Source: Pseudacidovorax sp. RU35E
GTDB taxonomy: Bacteria; Pseudomonadota; Gammaproteobacteria; Burkholderiales; Burkholderiaceae_C
NCBI RefSeq assembly: GCF_900156165.1
Contig: NZ_FTMY01000005.1
Location: 124,001 to 188,000 of the forward strand
DNA length: 64,000 nt
Direction of reading: 5' to 3'
Part shown: piece after piece, positions 25,210-35,093 of the stretch
Layout: every line of letters begins with the position of its first letter
Numbering within the stretch: the first letter of the stretch is position 1
The notes under the pieces: generated by a model
Database searches by the model: none
Told to the model about the DNA's origin: nothing
Seen by the model: only the letters and a program-made list of their open reading frames with translations
Position numbers and translations under genes: made by a program

Positions 25210-26445
25210 ATGGCCGCCGCCAGCGAATACCTCAGCGACTTCCGCCCCCGTTCCCGCCAGCCCAGCGCCGCCGACCTGTGTGTGCCGGTGCCTTGCATGA
25301 CGGTGGACGAGACCAATGACAAGGTCATGGAAGTCTTCGCACGCCACCGCGACCTCAATGGCCTGCCTGTTGTCGAAGAGGGCCGGCCCATCGGCCTCAT
25401 CAACCGCAACAGCTTCCTGTCGCAGATGAGCAAGCCCTTCCGCATGGAGCTTTACGGCCGCAAGAGCTGCATCGCCTTCATGGACAAGGAGCCGCTTGTG
25501 GTGGACGAGGCACTGGACATCGACACGCTCACTTTTCGCGCCGTGGAGTTCGGCGAGAAGGCGCTGGCCGACGGCTTCATCGTGACGCGCGGCGGCGCCT
25601 TCGCCGGCGTTGGCAGCGGGCTGCAGCTCATGCGTGCCGTGGCCGAGATGCAGGCCGCGCGCAACCGCCAGATCATGCTCAGCATCGAGTACGCCAGCGT
25701 GATCCAGCAGGCCATGCTGCGGCCCTCGCGCGACGCGCTGGCGCGGGCCTGCCCAGAAGCCGACCTGGTCTGGGCGCCCCGCGACGTGGTGGGCGGCGAT
25801 TTCTTCCACGCCTGCAGCACGCCGGAGGGCTGGTTCGCCGCGGTGGCCGACTGCACCGGCCACGGCGTACCTGGCGCCTTCATGACGCTCATCGCCTCCG
25901 CCAGCCTGGGCCAGGCCATCGAGCGCCGGGGTCCGCGCGACCCGGGCGGGCTGCTGGCCAGCGTCAACCGCGGGATCAAGCAGGCGCTGGGACAGATGGA
26001 TGGTCAGGACGAGACGCCCGGCTCCGACGACGGCCTCGATGCCGCCTGCCTGTGGGTGCAGCCCGCCGAGGGCACGCTGGTGTTTGCGGGTGCTCGCCTG
26101 TCGCTCTTCGTGCGCCGGCCCGGCGCGGGTGAAGTCGAACTGCTGGAAGGCCATCGCCGCGGCGTGGGCTACGTCGACAGCCCGCTCGACCAGGTCTGGC
26201 CCAACCAGACGCTGCAACTGCCTGCGGGCAGTCTCGTCTTCGCCACCACCGATGGCCTGATCGACCAGATCGGCGGGCCGCGTGCCATCGCCTTCGGCAA
26301 GCGCCGCCTGCGCGAACTGCTGCAGACCCAGCCGGACACCGCATCGCCCGCCGACATCAACCGCGCCATCGGAGCCGCCCTGCACGACTGGCAGGGCGAG
26401 CACCACCGCCGCGACGACCTCACCTTCTTCTGCTTCCGTCTCTGA
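25210..26445 (+). CDS. siaA: SiaA-like PP2C/SpoIIE-family protein phosphatase with CBS domains
   Basis: A 411-residue soluble protein. Residues about 20-140 form a CBS-domain pair (CVPVPCMTVDETNDKVMEVF, then GLPVVEEGRPIGLINRNSFL). A helical linker follows (LMRAVAEMQAARNRQIMLSIE), then the SpoIIE/PP2C catalytic domain: VGGDFF (194-199), VADCTGHGVPGAFM (212-225), FATTDGLIDQIG and the C-terminal DDLTFFCF. The Asp residues bind metal. By analogy with Pseudomonas SiaA it should dephosphorylate the SiaC partner and so activate the downstream cyclase; the Pseudomonas protein has a membrane sensor instead of CBS domains. The ATG at 25210 is chosen; a TTG upstream is possible. Confidence 0.85.
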   Translation: MAAASEYLSDFRPRSRQPSAADLCVPVPCMTVDETNDKVMEVFARHRDLNGLPVVEEGRPIGLINRNSFLSQMSKPFRMELYGRKSCIAFMDKEPLVVDEALDIDTLTFRAVEFGEKALADGFIVTRGGAFAGVGSGLQLMRAVAEMQAARNRQIMLSIEYASVIQQAMLRPSRDALARACPEADLVWAPRDVVGGDFFHACSTPEGWFAAVADCTGHGVPGAFMTLIASASLGQAIERRGPRDPGGLLASVNRGIKQALGQMDGQDETPGSDDGLDAACLWVQPAEGTLVFAGARLSLFVRRPGAGEVELLEGHRRGVGYVDSPLDQVWPNQTLQLPAGSLVFATTDGLIDQIGGPRAIAFGKRRLRELLQTQPDTASPADINRAIGAALHDWQGEHHRRDDLTFFCFRL

Positions 26446-26451
26446 AAACCC

Positions 26452-27024
26452 ATGCCCGCCGACCCGATCGCCGACAAGTACGGGACCTTCTTCAACCTGG
26501 CGCGCCAGCACCAGGTCATCTTCTACTACGTGGGCTACTTCTCGCAGCACATCGTCGGCGCCATGGCCGAGGCGGTGAAGCTGCAGCTTGAAGTGGCCGG
26601 CGTGGCCGGGCCCACGCGGCGCAAGCTGTTCTCGTCATTCGTCGAGATGGCGCAGAACATCATTCATTACTCGGCCGACGCCCTGACGCCGCCGCACCAG
26701 GAAGACCGCGAACTGCGCCATGGCTCGGTGTGCATCCGCCGCGAAGTCGATGGCCGCTTCCTGCTGCTGTGCGCCAACCCGGTCGAGCCCGAAGTGGCCG
26801 GTGAGCTGCGGGCCAAGCTCGAGGCGCTGCGCGCCATGACGCTGGACGAAATCAAGCAGGCCTACCGGCAGAGCCTGCGCGACGAGACGCCCGTAGGCAG
26901 CAAGGGCGCCGGCATGGGGCTGCTCACGGTGGCGCGCGACGCCAGCGAGCCGCTGGACTTCGACTTCGACGCGGCCGATGCCATGCGTGGCGCGCCGGTC
27001 TTCTATCTCAAGGCTTGCATCTGA
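26452..27024 (+). CDS. siaB: SiaB-like kinase of the SiaC partner
   Basis: A 190-residue protein resembling SiaB, the kinase that phosphorylates the anti-sigma-antagonist-like SiaC. It has GHKL-ATPase-like features: FVEMAQNIIHYSAD, an ExxxNxxxH box near residue 65, and GSKGAGMGLLTVARDA, a glycine-rich ATP lid region near 143-157. It lies 6 bases after siaA and 37 bases before siaC. Function is assigned from gene order and these motifs; I cannot exclude a phosphatase-like role. Confidence 0.8.
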   Translation: MPADPIADKYGTFFNLARQHQVIFYYVGYFSQHIVGAMAEAVKLQLEVAGVAGPTRRKLFSSFVEMAQNIIHYSADALTPPHQEDRELRHGSVCIRREVDGRFLLLCANPVEPEVAGELRAKLEALRAMTLDEIKQAYRQSLRDETPVGSKGAGMGLLTVARDASEPLDFDFDAADAMRGAPVFYLKACI

Positions 27025-27061
27025 CGCGCACGCGCGCGAGCCTTTCCCCGAATCCTTCGGC

Positions 27062-27451
27062 ATGGACAACCTCTACATCGCCCCCACGCCCACATCGCCC
27101 GAGGTGGACTTCCGCTTCGATGGCCATTCGCTCGCCCTGCGCGGCGAGTCCTATCCCGAGAACGCGGCCGCCTTCTATGGCGACGTGCTGGCCCGCCTGC
27201 GCGCCTACCTGGCCGAGGCCGCGCCGGCCCGCATCGAGGTGCATATCGCGCTGGCCTACTTCAACAGCTCCAGCACCAAGATGCTGTTCAACCTGATCGA
27301 AGCCCTGCACGGCGCGGCAGAGACGGGCAGCGAAGTGCAGCTGTCGTGGTACTACGACGAGGAGGACGACACCATCCTCGAATTCGGCCAGGAGCTCGCG
27401 GATGACTTCCCGGCGATCGCCTTCCGCTGCCTGCCGGTCGGTGCGCGCTGA
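27062..27451 (+). CDS. siaC: SiaC-like regulatory phosphoprotein (DUF1987)
   Basis: A 129-residue small protein with STAS-like features: MDNLYIAPTPTSPEVDFRFD, LRGESYPENAAAFYGDVL, IEVHIALAYFNSSSTKMLFNLIEALH and SWYYDEEDDTILEFGQELADDF. In Pseudomonas, SiaC is phosphorylated on a residue in the LNTSS-like segment; the corresponding segment here is FNSSST at 67-72, so Ser69 is a candidate acceptor. Unphosphorylated SiaC binds and activates the diguanylate cyclase encoded next. The upstream ORF start at 26978 was rejected because it overlaps siaB. Confidence 0.85.
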   Translation: MDNLYIAPTPTSPEVDFRFDGHSLALRGESYPENAAAFYGDVLARLRAYLAEAAPARIEVHIALAYFNSSSTKMLFNLIEALHGAAETGSEVQLSWYYDEEDDTILEFGQELADDFPAIAFRCLPVGAR

Positions 27452-27473
27452 GCCCGGCCGCGGACGAGCGCCC

Positions 27474-28271
27474 ATGCATGACGTCGCGGCCACGCCGCCC
27501 GACCTCTTCGATGCCGAGCGCCAGGCGTTGGCCGCCGCACGTGCGGTGCACGACGCGGGCCCCGGCGACGCCGCCGCCTCGCACGCCGCCCTTGGCGAGC
27601 TGCTGGCCAGCTATGACCGCCTGCTGCGCGAGACCCGTCGCCTGGTGCGCCGCAGCGACCGTGCCGAGCTGGAGATGACCCGCCTCAACCAGCGCCTGCA
27701 GGACCTCGCGGCCGAACTGGAATACCGCGCCACGCACGACCCGCTCACGGGCGTGCTCAACCGCGCCGCCATCATCGAGCTGGCCAACCGGCACTTCCTG
27801 AGCCATGACGTGGCGCTGGTCGTGCTGGACATCGACCACTTCAAGCGCGTGAACGACAGCTTCGGCCACCCCACCGGCGATCGGGTGATCCTGGGCGTCG
27901 TGGACTGCCTCCAGCACGCCGTGCCGCCCGGTGCGCAGATCGGCCGCGTGGGCGGCGAGGAATTCACCGTGGTGCTGCCCGACGGCGCGATGGAGCGTGC
28001 CGCGCAGCTCGCGCAACGGGTGCGCCGCGCCATCGAAGGCCGCGACTTCGGCCTGCCCGACGGCAGCCGCATCACGGCCAGCTTCGGGCTGAGCTGGATG
28101 CCGCGCGGCGCCGGTTTCGACCTGGCCTATGCGCAGGCGGATGAGGCGCTCTATGCGGCCAAGCGCGGCGGGCGCAACCAGGTGGCGTGCGCCGCGCCCT
28201 GGGTCCCGGCAGCGGGTTCGGACGACGCAGCGCCTGCCCTTCCTTCTGCCGTGGGGGCGCCTGGCGCATGA
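27474..28271 (+). CDS. siaD: SiaD-like GGEEF diguanylate cyclase
   Basis: A 265-residue cytoplasmic enzyme making cyclic di-GMP from two GTP. The N-terminal 80 residues are helical (coiled coil RRSDRAELEMTRLNQRLQDLAAELEYRATHD); the catalytic domain follows with DPLTGVLNR, LDIDHFKRVNDSFGH and active-site GGEEF at 160-164. The inhibitory RxxD motif that normally lies five residues ahead is not present, so it should lack product inhibition. The C-terminal 30 residues are Ala/Pro-rich. The ATG at 27474 is 22 bases after siaC; the stop overlaps the next gene's ATG (ATGA). Confidence 0.88.
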   Translation: MHDVAATPPDLFDAERQALAAARAVHDAGPGDAAASHAALGELLASYDRLLRETRRLVRRSDRAELEMTRLNQRLQDLAAELEYRATHDPLTGVLNRAAIIELANRHFLSHDVALVVLDIDHFKRVNDSFGHPTGDRVILGVVDCLQHAVPPGAQIGRVGGEEFTVVLPDGAMERAAQLAQRVRRAIEGRDFGLPDGSRITASFGLSWMPRGAGFDLAYAQADEALYAAKRGGRNQVACAAPWVPAAGSDDAAPALPSAVGAPGA

Positions 28272-30043
28272 CGTCACCGTTCGTACTTGGCCGGCCAAAG
28301 GCGGCCCGCGCGGACCTGCGCGCACACGGCGAGCCGTCTCCCGATGTGCATGCCGCCGTGAGACGGGCGCTGGCCGAGACCGATGTGCGGGTCTTCGCCC
28401 AGCGTGCGCTGGATCAGCTTGCCCTGCTTCTGGACGCGCCTTGCCACGGGCTGGTCTGCGCTGCGCCGGATGGCCACGCCTGCGGACCGCAGGTGCTCAT
28501 GGCCCGAGGCCGCTACGCCGCATGGCGCGATCTGCCGCTGGCCCAGTTGCCCGAGGCGCCGGTGCGCGCCCTGCTGACCGACGCGCTGGTGCGCGGCGCC
28601 AGCACGCGGGATGCGGCCGGCCGCACGGTGCTCTTCATCGGCCGGGCCGGCACCGGCGGCATGGCCGTGCTGCTCGACGTGCCCCGTAGCCCCGACGCGC
28701 GGCCCGACTGGCGCCTGCTCGATGCCGTCTGCGACAACCTGGGCCTGCTGCTGCACAGCCGCGGGCTGCTGGAGCGACTGCACGACCGGGCGTACCAGGA
28801 CCCCCTGGTGCCGCTGCCCAACCGCGCCCGCTTCATCGAGAGGGTGGACGAATGCGTGCGCCGTGGCCTGCACGGCCACATCCTGGCGCTGGTGGACATC
28901 GACGACTTCAGCGCCACCAACGATGTGATGGGCCACCGCTTCGGCGACCGCCTGCTGGAGGTGGTGGCTGCCCGCCTGGCCGACACCCTGCCGCCCGGAG
29001 TGCTGCTGGCCCGCGTCGGCGCAGACACCTTCGGCGTACTGGGCTCGGCGGGCCAGGTGGCGCCGCAGCGCCTGCTGGACTGCGTGGGCCAGCCGCTGAC
29101 GGTGGAGGCCGTGCCGCACAAGGTCACGCTCACCTGCGGCTGGGTGCGCCTGGGTGAGGGCGGCGGCAGCGGCGTCGATCTGGTCAAGGACGCCACCATC
29201 GCCCTCAAGCGCGCCAAGCGAGACCACCGTGGCCAGCACCTGCAATACCTCGACCACATGGGCGCCGAAGCGCGGGCACGGGCCATGCTGCTGTCGGATC
29301 TGCGCGCCGCCATCGAGCACCGGCAGCTCTTCCTGGTCTACCAGCCGCAGCTGGACCTGGACACCGGCGCGCTGATCGGCCTGGAGGCGCTTCTGCGCTG
29401 GCGCTGCGAGGACGGCCGCTTCATCCCGCCGGCCCAGTTCATCCCGGTCGCCGAGCACTCGGGCCTGATCGTGGCGCTGGGCGAATGGGTGCTGGTCACC
29501 GCATGCCGCACCATGCGCGAGTTGCTCGACGGGGGCGGCGCGCCACAGCGCATGGCGGTCAACGTGTCGATGGCGCAGTTGCAGGACCCGGGCTTTGCCA
29601 CCACGGTGCGAAACGCGCTGGCCGAGTCGGGCATCTCGGGTCGTCACCTGGAGCTGGAGATCACCGAATCGGTGGCCGTGCTGCCCACCGATTTCCTGGA
29701 GGCGACGCTCCAGGGGCTGCGCGCCGACGGCATCTCCATCGCCATCGACGACTTCGGCACCGGCTATTCCTCGCTCAGCTACCTCGAGCGCCTGCCGCTG
29801 GACCGCATCAAGATCGACCGCACCTTCGTGCGCCAACTGGGCGAGCCGCGCGGCGCGCGCATCGCCGAGATGGTGGTGCAGCTCGGTCGCCGGCTGGGCC
29901 TGGCCGTGCTGGCCGAAGGCATCGAGGACGCGGCCGCCTGCCGCGCCCTGCAGGCCATGGGCTGCCACGAGGGGCAGGGGTATCACTTGGCGATGCCCAT
30001 GGAAAAGGCGGCGCTGGAAAACTGGTTGCGGGCGCGGGCCTGA
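28268..30043 (+). CDS. DUF3369-GGDEF-EAL protein, probable c-di-GMP phosphodiesterase
   Basis: A 591-residue soluble protein. Residues about 25-175 match the DUF3369 pattern. The GGDEF domain is degenerate: its signature is GADTF (251-255), so it is probably not a cyclase but may bind GTP as an activator. The EAL domain is intact: EALLRW (373-378), NVS, ELEITES, DDFGTGYSSL, KIDRTFV, EGIED and QGYHLAMPM, so it should hydrolyse c-di-GMP. It overlaps siaD by four bases, placing a synthase and a hydrolase in one translational unit. Confidence 0.87.
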   Translation: MTSPFVLGRPKAARADLRAHGEPSPDVHAAVRRALAETDVRVFAQRALDQLALLLDAPCHGLVCAAPDGHACGPQVLMARGRYAAWRDLPLAQLPEAPVRALLTDALVRGASTRDAAGRTVLFIGRAGTGGMAVLLDVPRSPDARPDWRLLDAVCDNLGLLLHSRGLLERLHDRAYQDPLVPLPNRARFIERVDECVRRGLHGHILALVDIDDFSATNDVMGHRFGDRLLEVVAARLADTLPPGVLLARVGADTFGVLGSAGQVAPQRLLDCVGQPLTVEAVPHKVTLTCGWVRLGEGGGSGVDLVKDATIALKRAKRDHRGQHLQYLDHMGAEARARAMLLSDLRAAIEHRQLFLVYQPQLDLDTGALIGLEALLRWRCEDGRFIPPAQFIPVAEHSGLIVALGEWVLVTACRTMRELLDGGGAPQRMAVNVSMAQLQDPGFATTVRNALAESGISGRHLELEITESVAVLPTDFLEATLQGLRADGISIAIDDFGTGYSSLSYLERLPLDRIKIDRTFVRQLGEPRGARIAEMVVQLGRRLGLAVLAEGIEDAAACRALQAMGCHEGQGYHLAMPMEKAALENWLRARA

Positions 30044-30062
30044 GGGCCGGATGCCGGACCGC

Positions 30063-30094
30063 CAAAAGAAAAGCGCGCCACAGGGGCGCGCTCT
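30063..30094 (-). terminator. Rho-independent terminator of the gapA unit
   Basis: 8-bp stem AGCGCGCC / GGCGCGCT (30072-30092) with a five-base loop. On the minus strand it is followed by TTTTCTTTTGG, a good T-tract, so it should end the tkt-gapA transcript 45-50 bases after the gapA stop. It may also work weakly for the EAL gene from the other side. Confidence 0.8.
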
Positions 30095-30138
30095 TCATCG
30101 CAGTCCAGGGGCCGCCGGGGCAGCCCGTGCGGCGCTGC

Positions 30139-31158
<1,020 letters not shown>

Positions 31159-31722
31159 TCAGTTTGGAAAAACGCGCAGCTCCGAGGCCAGCAGGCCCAG
31201 GAGCGCCATGTCGTGGAAACGGTTGTCCCAGAAGGCCGCTTCGCGCAATCTTCCCTCGATCCGAAAGCCCAGGTACTGGGCCAGGCGCAAGGAAGCGGCA
31301 TTGTCGGGGTGGATCAGCGCCTCGATCCGGTGGATGGCCTGGGTCCGGAAGGCCCAGGCGAGCACCGCGGCCAGGGCCTCGCGCATGTAGCCCTGCTGCC
31401 AGGCGCCACGGGCCAGCTCGTAGCCCAGGGTGCAGCGGTGCCAGCGCGGGTCCCAGTTGAACAGTCCGCAGGTGCCCAGCAACGTGTCGTCGCCGGGGCG
31501 CGCGACGGCCCAGCGCATCACAGGCGGGCTCCATTGCCAGCCGGTGCGGCAGCGGGCGATGAAATCGTGGGCGGCCACCTCGGTGTCGAGCAGGGTGCCA
31601 CCCCAGTGGCGCATGGCCTCGTGGTCGCGGTGCATGGCGGCCACGGCCGGCGCATCGGCATGCGCCAGTTCACGAAGGATGAGCCGCTCCGTCTTCAGTT
31701 CGGGAAAGGCGGCGAGGCTCAT
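31159..31722 (-). CDS. GNAT family N-acetyltransferase (RimJ-like)
   Basis: A 187-residue acetyl-CoA-dependent transferase: the start LKTERLILRELAHADAPAVAAM, the Q/RxxGxA-like segment ARGAWQQGYMREALAAVLAWAF and the C-terminal NAASLRLAQYLGFRIEGRLREAAFWDNRFHDMALLGLL are hallmarks of the ribosomal-protein/amino-acid acetyltransferase group. The substrate is unknown. It starts 17 bases after the tkt stop, between tkt and gapA, so it is co-transcribed with central carbon genes. Confidence 0.88.
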   Translation of the reverse strand: MSLAAFPELKTERLILRELAHADAPAVAAMHRDHEAMRHWGGTLLDTEVAAHDFIARCRTGWQWSPPVMRWAVARPGDDTLLGTCGLFNWDPRWHRCTLGYELARGAWQQGYMREALAAVLAWAFRTQAIHRIEALIHPDNAASLRLAQYLGFRIEGRLREAAFWDNRFHDMALLGLLASELRVFPN

Positions 31723-31738
31723 CGGCGCAGGAGGTTCC

Positions 31739-33772
31739 TCAGCCCTTGAGCACGGCCTGCACGGTGGCGGCCACGTTCTCGGGCGTGAAGCCGAAGTGCT
31801 TGAACAGCACGCCGGCCGGGGCCGATTCGCCGTAGCTGTCGATGCCCACGACGGCATCGACGCCGTATTTCCACCAGCCGCCGGTGCTGCCCATCTCCAC
31901 CGCGATGCGCGGCAGGCCCTTGGGCAGCACGGCCTTCTTGTACTTGACGTCCTGGCGGTCGAAGGTGGTGGTGCTGGGCATGGAGACCACGCGCACCGGG
32001 ATCTTGCGGGCCGCCAGCATCTCCTGCGCGGCCAGCGCCAGCTGCACCTCGGAGCCGGTGGCGATGATCACGGCCTTGGCCTTCTTCTTGAGGCCCACGC
32101 GCGAGGGCTCGGCCAGCACGTAGGCGCCACGGCTGATGTCGGCCAGCTCGTCTTTGGGCGCGTAGTTCAGGTTCTGGCGCGACAGCAGCAGCGCGGTGGG
32201 CTGCGTCTTGTTGCGCAGGGCGCAGGCCCAGGCCACCACCGTTTCGGTGGTGTCGCCGGGACGCCACACGTCGAGGTTGGGAATCAGGCGCAGGCTGGCC
32301 GCGTGCTCGATGGACTGGTGCGTGGGGCCGTCCTCGCCCAGGCCGATGGAGTCGTGCGTGAAGACATGGATCACGCGCTGCTTCATCAGCGCCGCCATGC
32401 GGATGGCGTTGCGGCTGTAGTCGCTGAAGGTCAGGAAGGTGCCGCCGTAGGGAATGAAGCCGCCGTGCAGCGCCACGCCGTTCATGATGGCGGCCATGCC
32501 GAACTCGCGCACGCCGTAGTTGATGTGGTGGCCGATGCGGCCGTCCTCGGTGCGCACCACGGCGCCGTCGGCGGCAAAGCGCAGGTCGGGCGTGGCGGCG
32601 GTCTTGGTCAGGTTGGAGCCGGTCAGGTCGGCGCTGCCGCCCAGCAGCTCGGGCAGCTGCACCGTCAGCGTCTCCAGCGCCAGCTGGCTGGCCTTGCGGC
32701 TGGCCACGGTCTCGCCCTTGGTGTGGGCGGCCAGCACGGCGTCGACCACCACCTGGTCGAAGGCGGCGGGCAACTCGCCCTTCATGCGGCGCTCGAAGGC
32801 GGCGGCCAGGTCGGGGAAGGCCTGCGCATAGGCGGCGAACTTCTCGTTCCAGGCGGCTTCGGCGGCCGAGCCCTTGGCCTTGGCGTCCCAGTCCTGGTAG
32901 ACGGCCTCGGGCAGCTCGAAGGGGGCGTGTTCCCAGCCCAGGGCCGAGCGGGTCAGGCCGATCTCGTCGGCACCCAGGGGTTCGCCATGGGCCTTGGCGG
33001 TACCGCCCCGGTTGGGGCTGCCCTTGCCGATCTGCGTCTTGCAGACCACGAGGGTCGGCTTGCTGCCCTCGCCGGCCTTGGCCTGGGCGATGGCGGCGGA
33101 GACGGCGGCGGCGTCATGGCCGTCCACCGGGCCGATCACGTTCCAGCCGCAGGCCTCGAAACGCTTGGGCGTGTCGTCGATGAACCAGGGCGCGACCTTG
33201 CCGTCGATGCTGATGCCGTTGTCGTCGTACAGGGCGATCAGCTTGCCCAGCTTCCAGGCGCCGGCCAGGGCCACGGCCTCGTGGCTGATGCCTTCCATCA
33301 GGCAGCCGTCGCCCAGGAAGGCGTAGGTGTGGTGGTCGACGATGGCATGGCCGTCGCGGTTGAACTCGGCGGCCAGCAGCTTTTCGGCCAGCGCGAAGCC
33401 CACGGCGTTGGTGATGCCCTGGCCGAGCGGGCCGGTGGTGGTTTCCACGCCGGGGGTGATGCCCACTTCGGGGTGGCCGGCGGTGCGGCTGTGCAGCTGG
33501 CGGAAGTTCTTCAGTTCTTCGATGGGGAGGTCGTAGCCCGTCAGGTGCAGGAGGGCATAGACCAGCATCGACGCATGGCCGTTGGAGAGCACGAAGCGGT
33601 CGCGGTCCGCCCAGTGGGGGTTGGCCGGGTTGTGCTTGAGGTGCTCGCCCCAGAGGGCCGCCGCCATGTCGGCCATGCCCATCGGGGCGCCGGGATGGCC
33701 GGAATTGGCTTGCTGAACGGCGTCCATCGCCAACGCGCGGATCGCGTTGGCCATCAGGGCTTGGTTGGCCAT
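31739..33772 (-). CDS. tkt: Transketolase
   Basis: A 677-residue thiamine diphosphate enzyme of the pentose phosphate and Calvin-type pathways that transfers two-carbon ketol units. Hallmarks: [58 protein letters not shown], the ThDP-binding [13 protein letters not shown] and the C-terminal [22 protein letters not shown]. It heads the operon with an acetyltransferase and gapA. Confidence 0.96.
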   Translation of the reverse strand: MANQALMANAIRALAMDAVQQANSGHPGAPMGMADMAAALWGEHLKHNPANPHWADRDRFVLSNGHASMLVYALLHLTGYDLPIEELKNFRQLHSRTAGHPEVGITPGVETTTGPLGQGITNAVGFALAEKLLAAEFNRDGHAIVDHHTYAFLGDGCLMEGISHEAVALAGAWKLGKLIALYDDNGISIDGKVAPWFIDDTPKRFEACGWNVIGPVDGHDAAAVSAAIAQAKAGEGSKPTLVVCKTQIGKGSPNRGGTAKAHGEPLGADEIGLTRSALGWEHAPFELPEAVYQDWDAKAKGSAAEAAWNEKFAAYAQAFPDLAAAFERRMKGELPAAFDQVVVDAVLAAHTKGETVASRKASQLALETLTVQLPELLGGSADLTGSNLTKTAATPDLRFAADGAVVRTEDGRIGHHINYGVREFGMAAIMNGVALHGGFIPYGGTFLTFSDYSRNAIRMAALMKQRVIHVFTHDSIGLGEDGPTHQSIEHAASLRLIPNLDVWRPGDTTETVVAWACALRNKTQPTALLLSRQNLNYAPKDELADISRGAYVLAEPSRVGLKKKAKAVIIATGSEVQLALAAQEMLAARKIPVRVVSMPSTTTFDRQDVKYKKAVLPKGLPRIAVEMGSTGGWWKYGVDAVVGIDSYGESAPAGVLFKHFGFTPENVAATVQAVLKG

Positions 33773-33969
33773 GGGAAAGGGGCTTTCGGGGAGTGGAAAG
33801 AGGAGAGCCGGGCATTTTAGCGAGGCACGCTTGCCTGGCCCGTCAGCCTGCAGCGGCGCCCGGCTCAGGCCATCGATCCTTGGTCCTGCATCAAAAAGTG
33901 TGGTCTATTTGTTAAGAATATCGGAGCGCTTCGCGCCCCGCGGGCTCGCGGGACTGCTAGAGTGCGCAC
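33773..33969. promoter_or_regulatory. Divergent promoter region between tkt and speD
   Basis: A 197-bp spacer with an AT-rich patch at about 33890-33930 (CATCAAAAAGTGTGG then CTATTTGTTAAGAATATCG), the only such stretch around. TTGTTA could be a -35 for speD and TTAACA on the other strand one for tkt. No recognised operator. Confidence 0.4.
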
Positions 33970-34359
33970 ATGCACGGCCTGCATCTCACAGCCGATCTTC
34001 ACGATTGCCAGTGTGCCGATTTCTGGCTCACTGATGGAACGATCCTTCTCGAATGCCTGACACGCGCGGTCACGGTGGCGAAGCTGACCGCGGTAGGGCA
34101 GATCGCGCACCACTTCCCGGGCACCCCTGCGGGCCGCGGTGGCGTGACGGCTGCGTTGCTGCTGGCGGAATCGCACGTCTGCGTCCACACCTGGCCTGAG
34201 CAGGGCAGCGTGACGCTCGATGTCTATGTCTGCAACTTCGGCGGCGACCATTCCGACGCGGCGCGGGCCGTTCAGGAAGCGCTCATTGCGCTGTTTGCGC
34301 CCCGTCATGTGGAGCGCAACGTCCTGCACCGGGGCAGTGTCACCGGCCATCTGGCGTGA
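33970..34359 (+). CDS. speD: S-adenosylmethionine decarboxylase proenzyme, class 1B
   Basis: A 129-residue enzyme that self-cleaves to form a pyruvoyl group and decarboxylates SAM for spermidine synthesis. The cleavage site is Ser68 in LLAESHVCVHTWPE, with catalytic His73 and Cys88. Their spacing (Ser, +5 His, +20 Cys) is exactly that of the SpeH type (Ser63, His68, Cys83). The stop overlaps the next gene's GTG start (GTGA). Confidence 0.93.
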   Translation: MHGLHLTADLHDCQCADFWLTDGTILLECLTRAVTVAKLTAVGQIAHHFPGTPAGRGGVTAALLLAESHVCVHTWPEQGSVTLDVYVCNFGGDHSDAARAVQEALIALFAPRHVERNVLHRGSVTGHLA

Positions 34360-35093
34360 CACCCGCCATGGTTCTCGCCGCGGGTCGCGGCGAGCGCATG
34401 CGGCCCCTGACCGACGCCACACCCAAACCACTGCTTGCCGTTCAGGGCAAGCCGCTGATGCAATGGCCCATGGAAGCCCTGGCGCAGGGGGGCTTCACCC
34501 GCCTGGTGGTCAACACGGCGTGGCTGGGCGAGCAGATCGCGCAGCGCTTCGGCACGGCGCCCCAATGGGGTGCGGGCCTCGGCTCCCGGATCGCCTATTC
34601 GCACGAAGGTTTCGATTTCGGTGAGGCGCTGGAGACCGCGGGCGGCATCTGCCGCGCGCTGCCGTTGCTCGACGGCGACATCTTCTGGTGTCTGGCCGGC
34701 GACGTGCATGCGCCCGACTTCCGCTTCACGGCTCCCCTTGTCCAGGCCTTTGCCGACAGTGGTCGCCTGGCCCATCTGTGGCTGGTGCCCAACCCGGCGC
34801 ACAACCCTCGCGGCGACTTCGGCATCGGCCAGGACGGCGCCGCCCTGAATCTGCCGGCAGACGATCCGGCCCCCCGCTTCACCTTTTCCACCATCGGGCT
34901 GTACCGGCGTGAGTTGTTCATGGCGCCCTACTGCGACATTCCGCCCGGCAATCCGGCGGGGGTGAAGGCCGCGCTGGCGCCGTTGCTGCGACGTGCGATG
35001 GACAATGGCCGCGTCAGTGCCCAGCTGCACACCGGCCGCTGGACCGACGTCGGCACCCCCGAGCGCCTCGCCCAACTCAACTCGTCGCCATGA
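34356..35093 (+). CDS. murU: MurU-like N-acetylmuramate-1-phosphate uridylyltransferase
   Basis: A 245-residue nucleotidyltransferase. The signature MVLAAGRGERMRPLTDATPKPLL and LAGDVHAPDF match MurU, which makes UDP-MurNAc in peptidoglycan recycling. A general sugar-1-phosphate nucleotidyltransferase is the alternative. The start is GTG at 34356, overlapping the speD stop by four bases, and it aligns with the short MKAM start of MurU; an ATG four codons later is possible. Its own stop overlaps pepP (ATGA). No amgK-type kinase gene is adjacent. Confidence 0.8.
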   Translation: MTPAMVLAAGRGERMRPLTDATPKPLLAVQGKPLMQWPMEALAQGGFTRLVVNTAWLGEQIAQRFGTAPQWGAGLGSRIAYSHEGFDFGEALETAGGICRALPLLDGDIFWCLAGDVHAPDFRFTAPLVQAFADSGRLAHLWLVPNPAHNPRGDFGIGQDGAALNLPADDPAPRFTFSTIGLYRRELFMAPYCDIPPGNPAGVKAALAPLLRRAMDNGRVSAQLHTGRWTDVGTPERLAQLNSSP

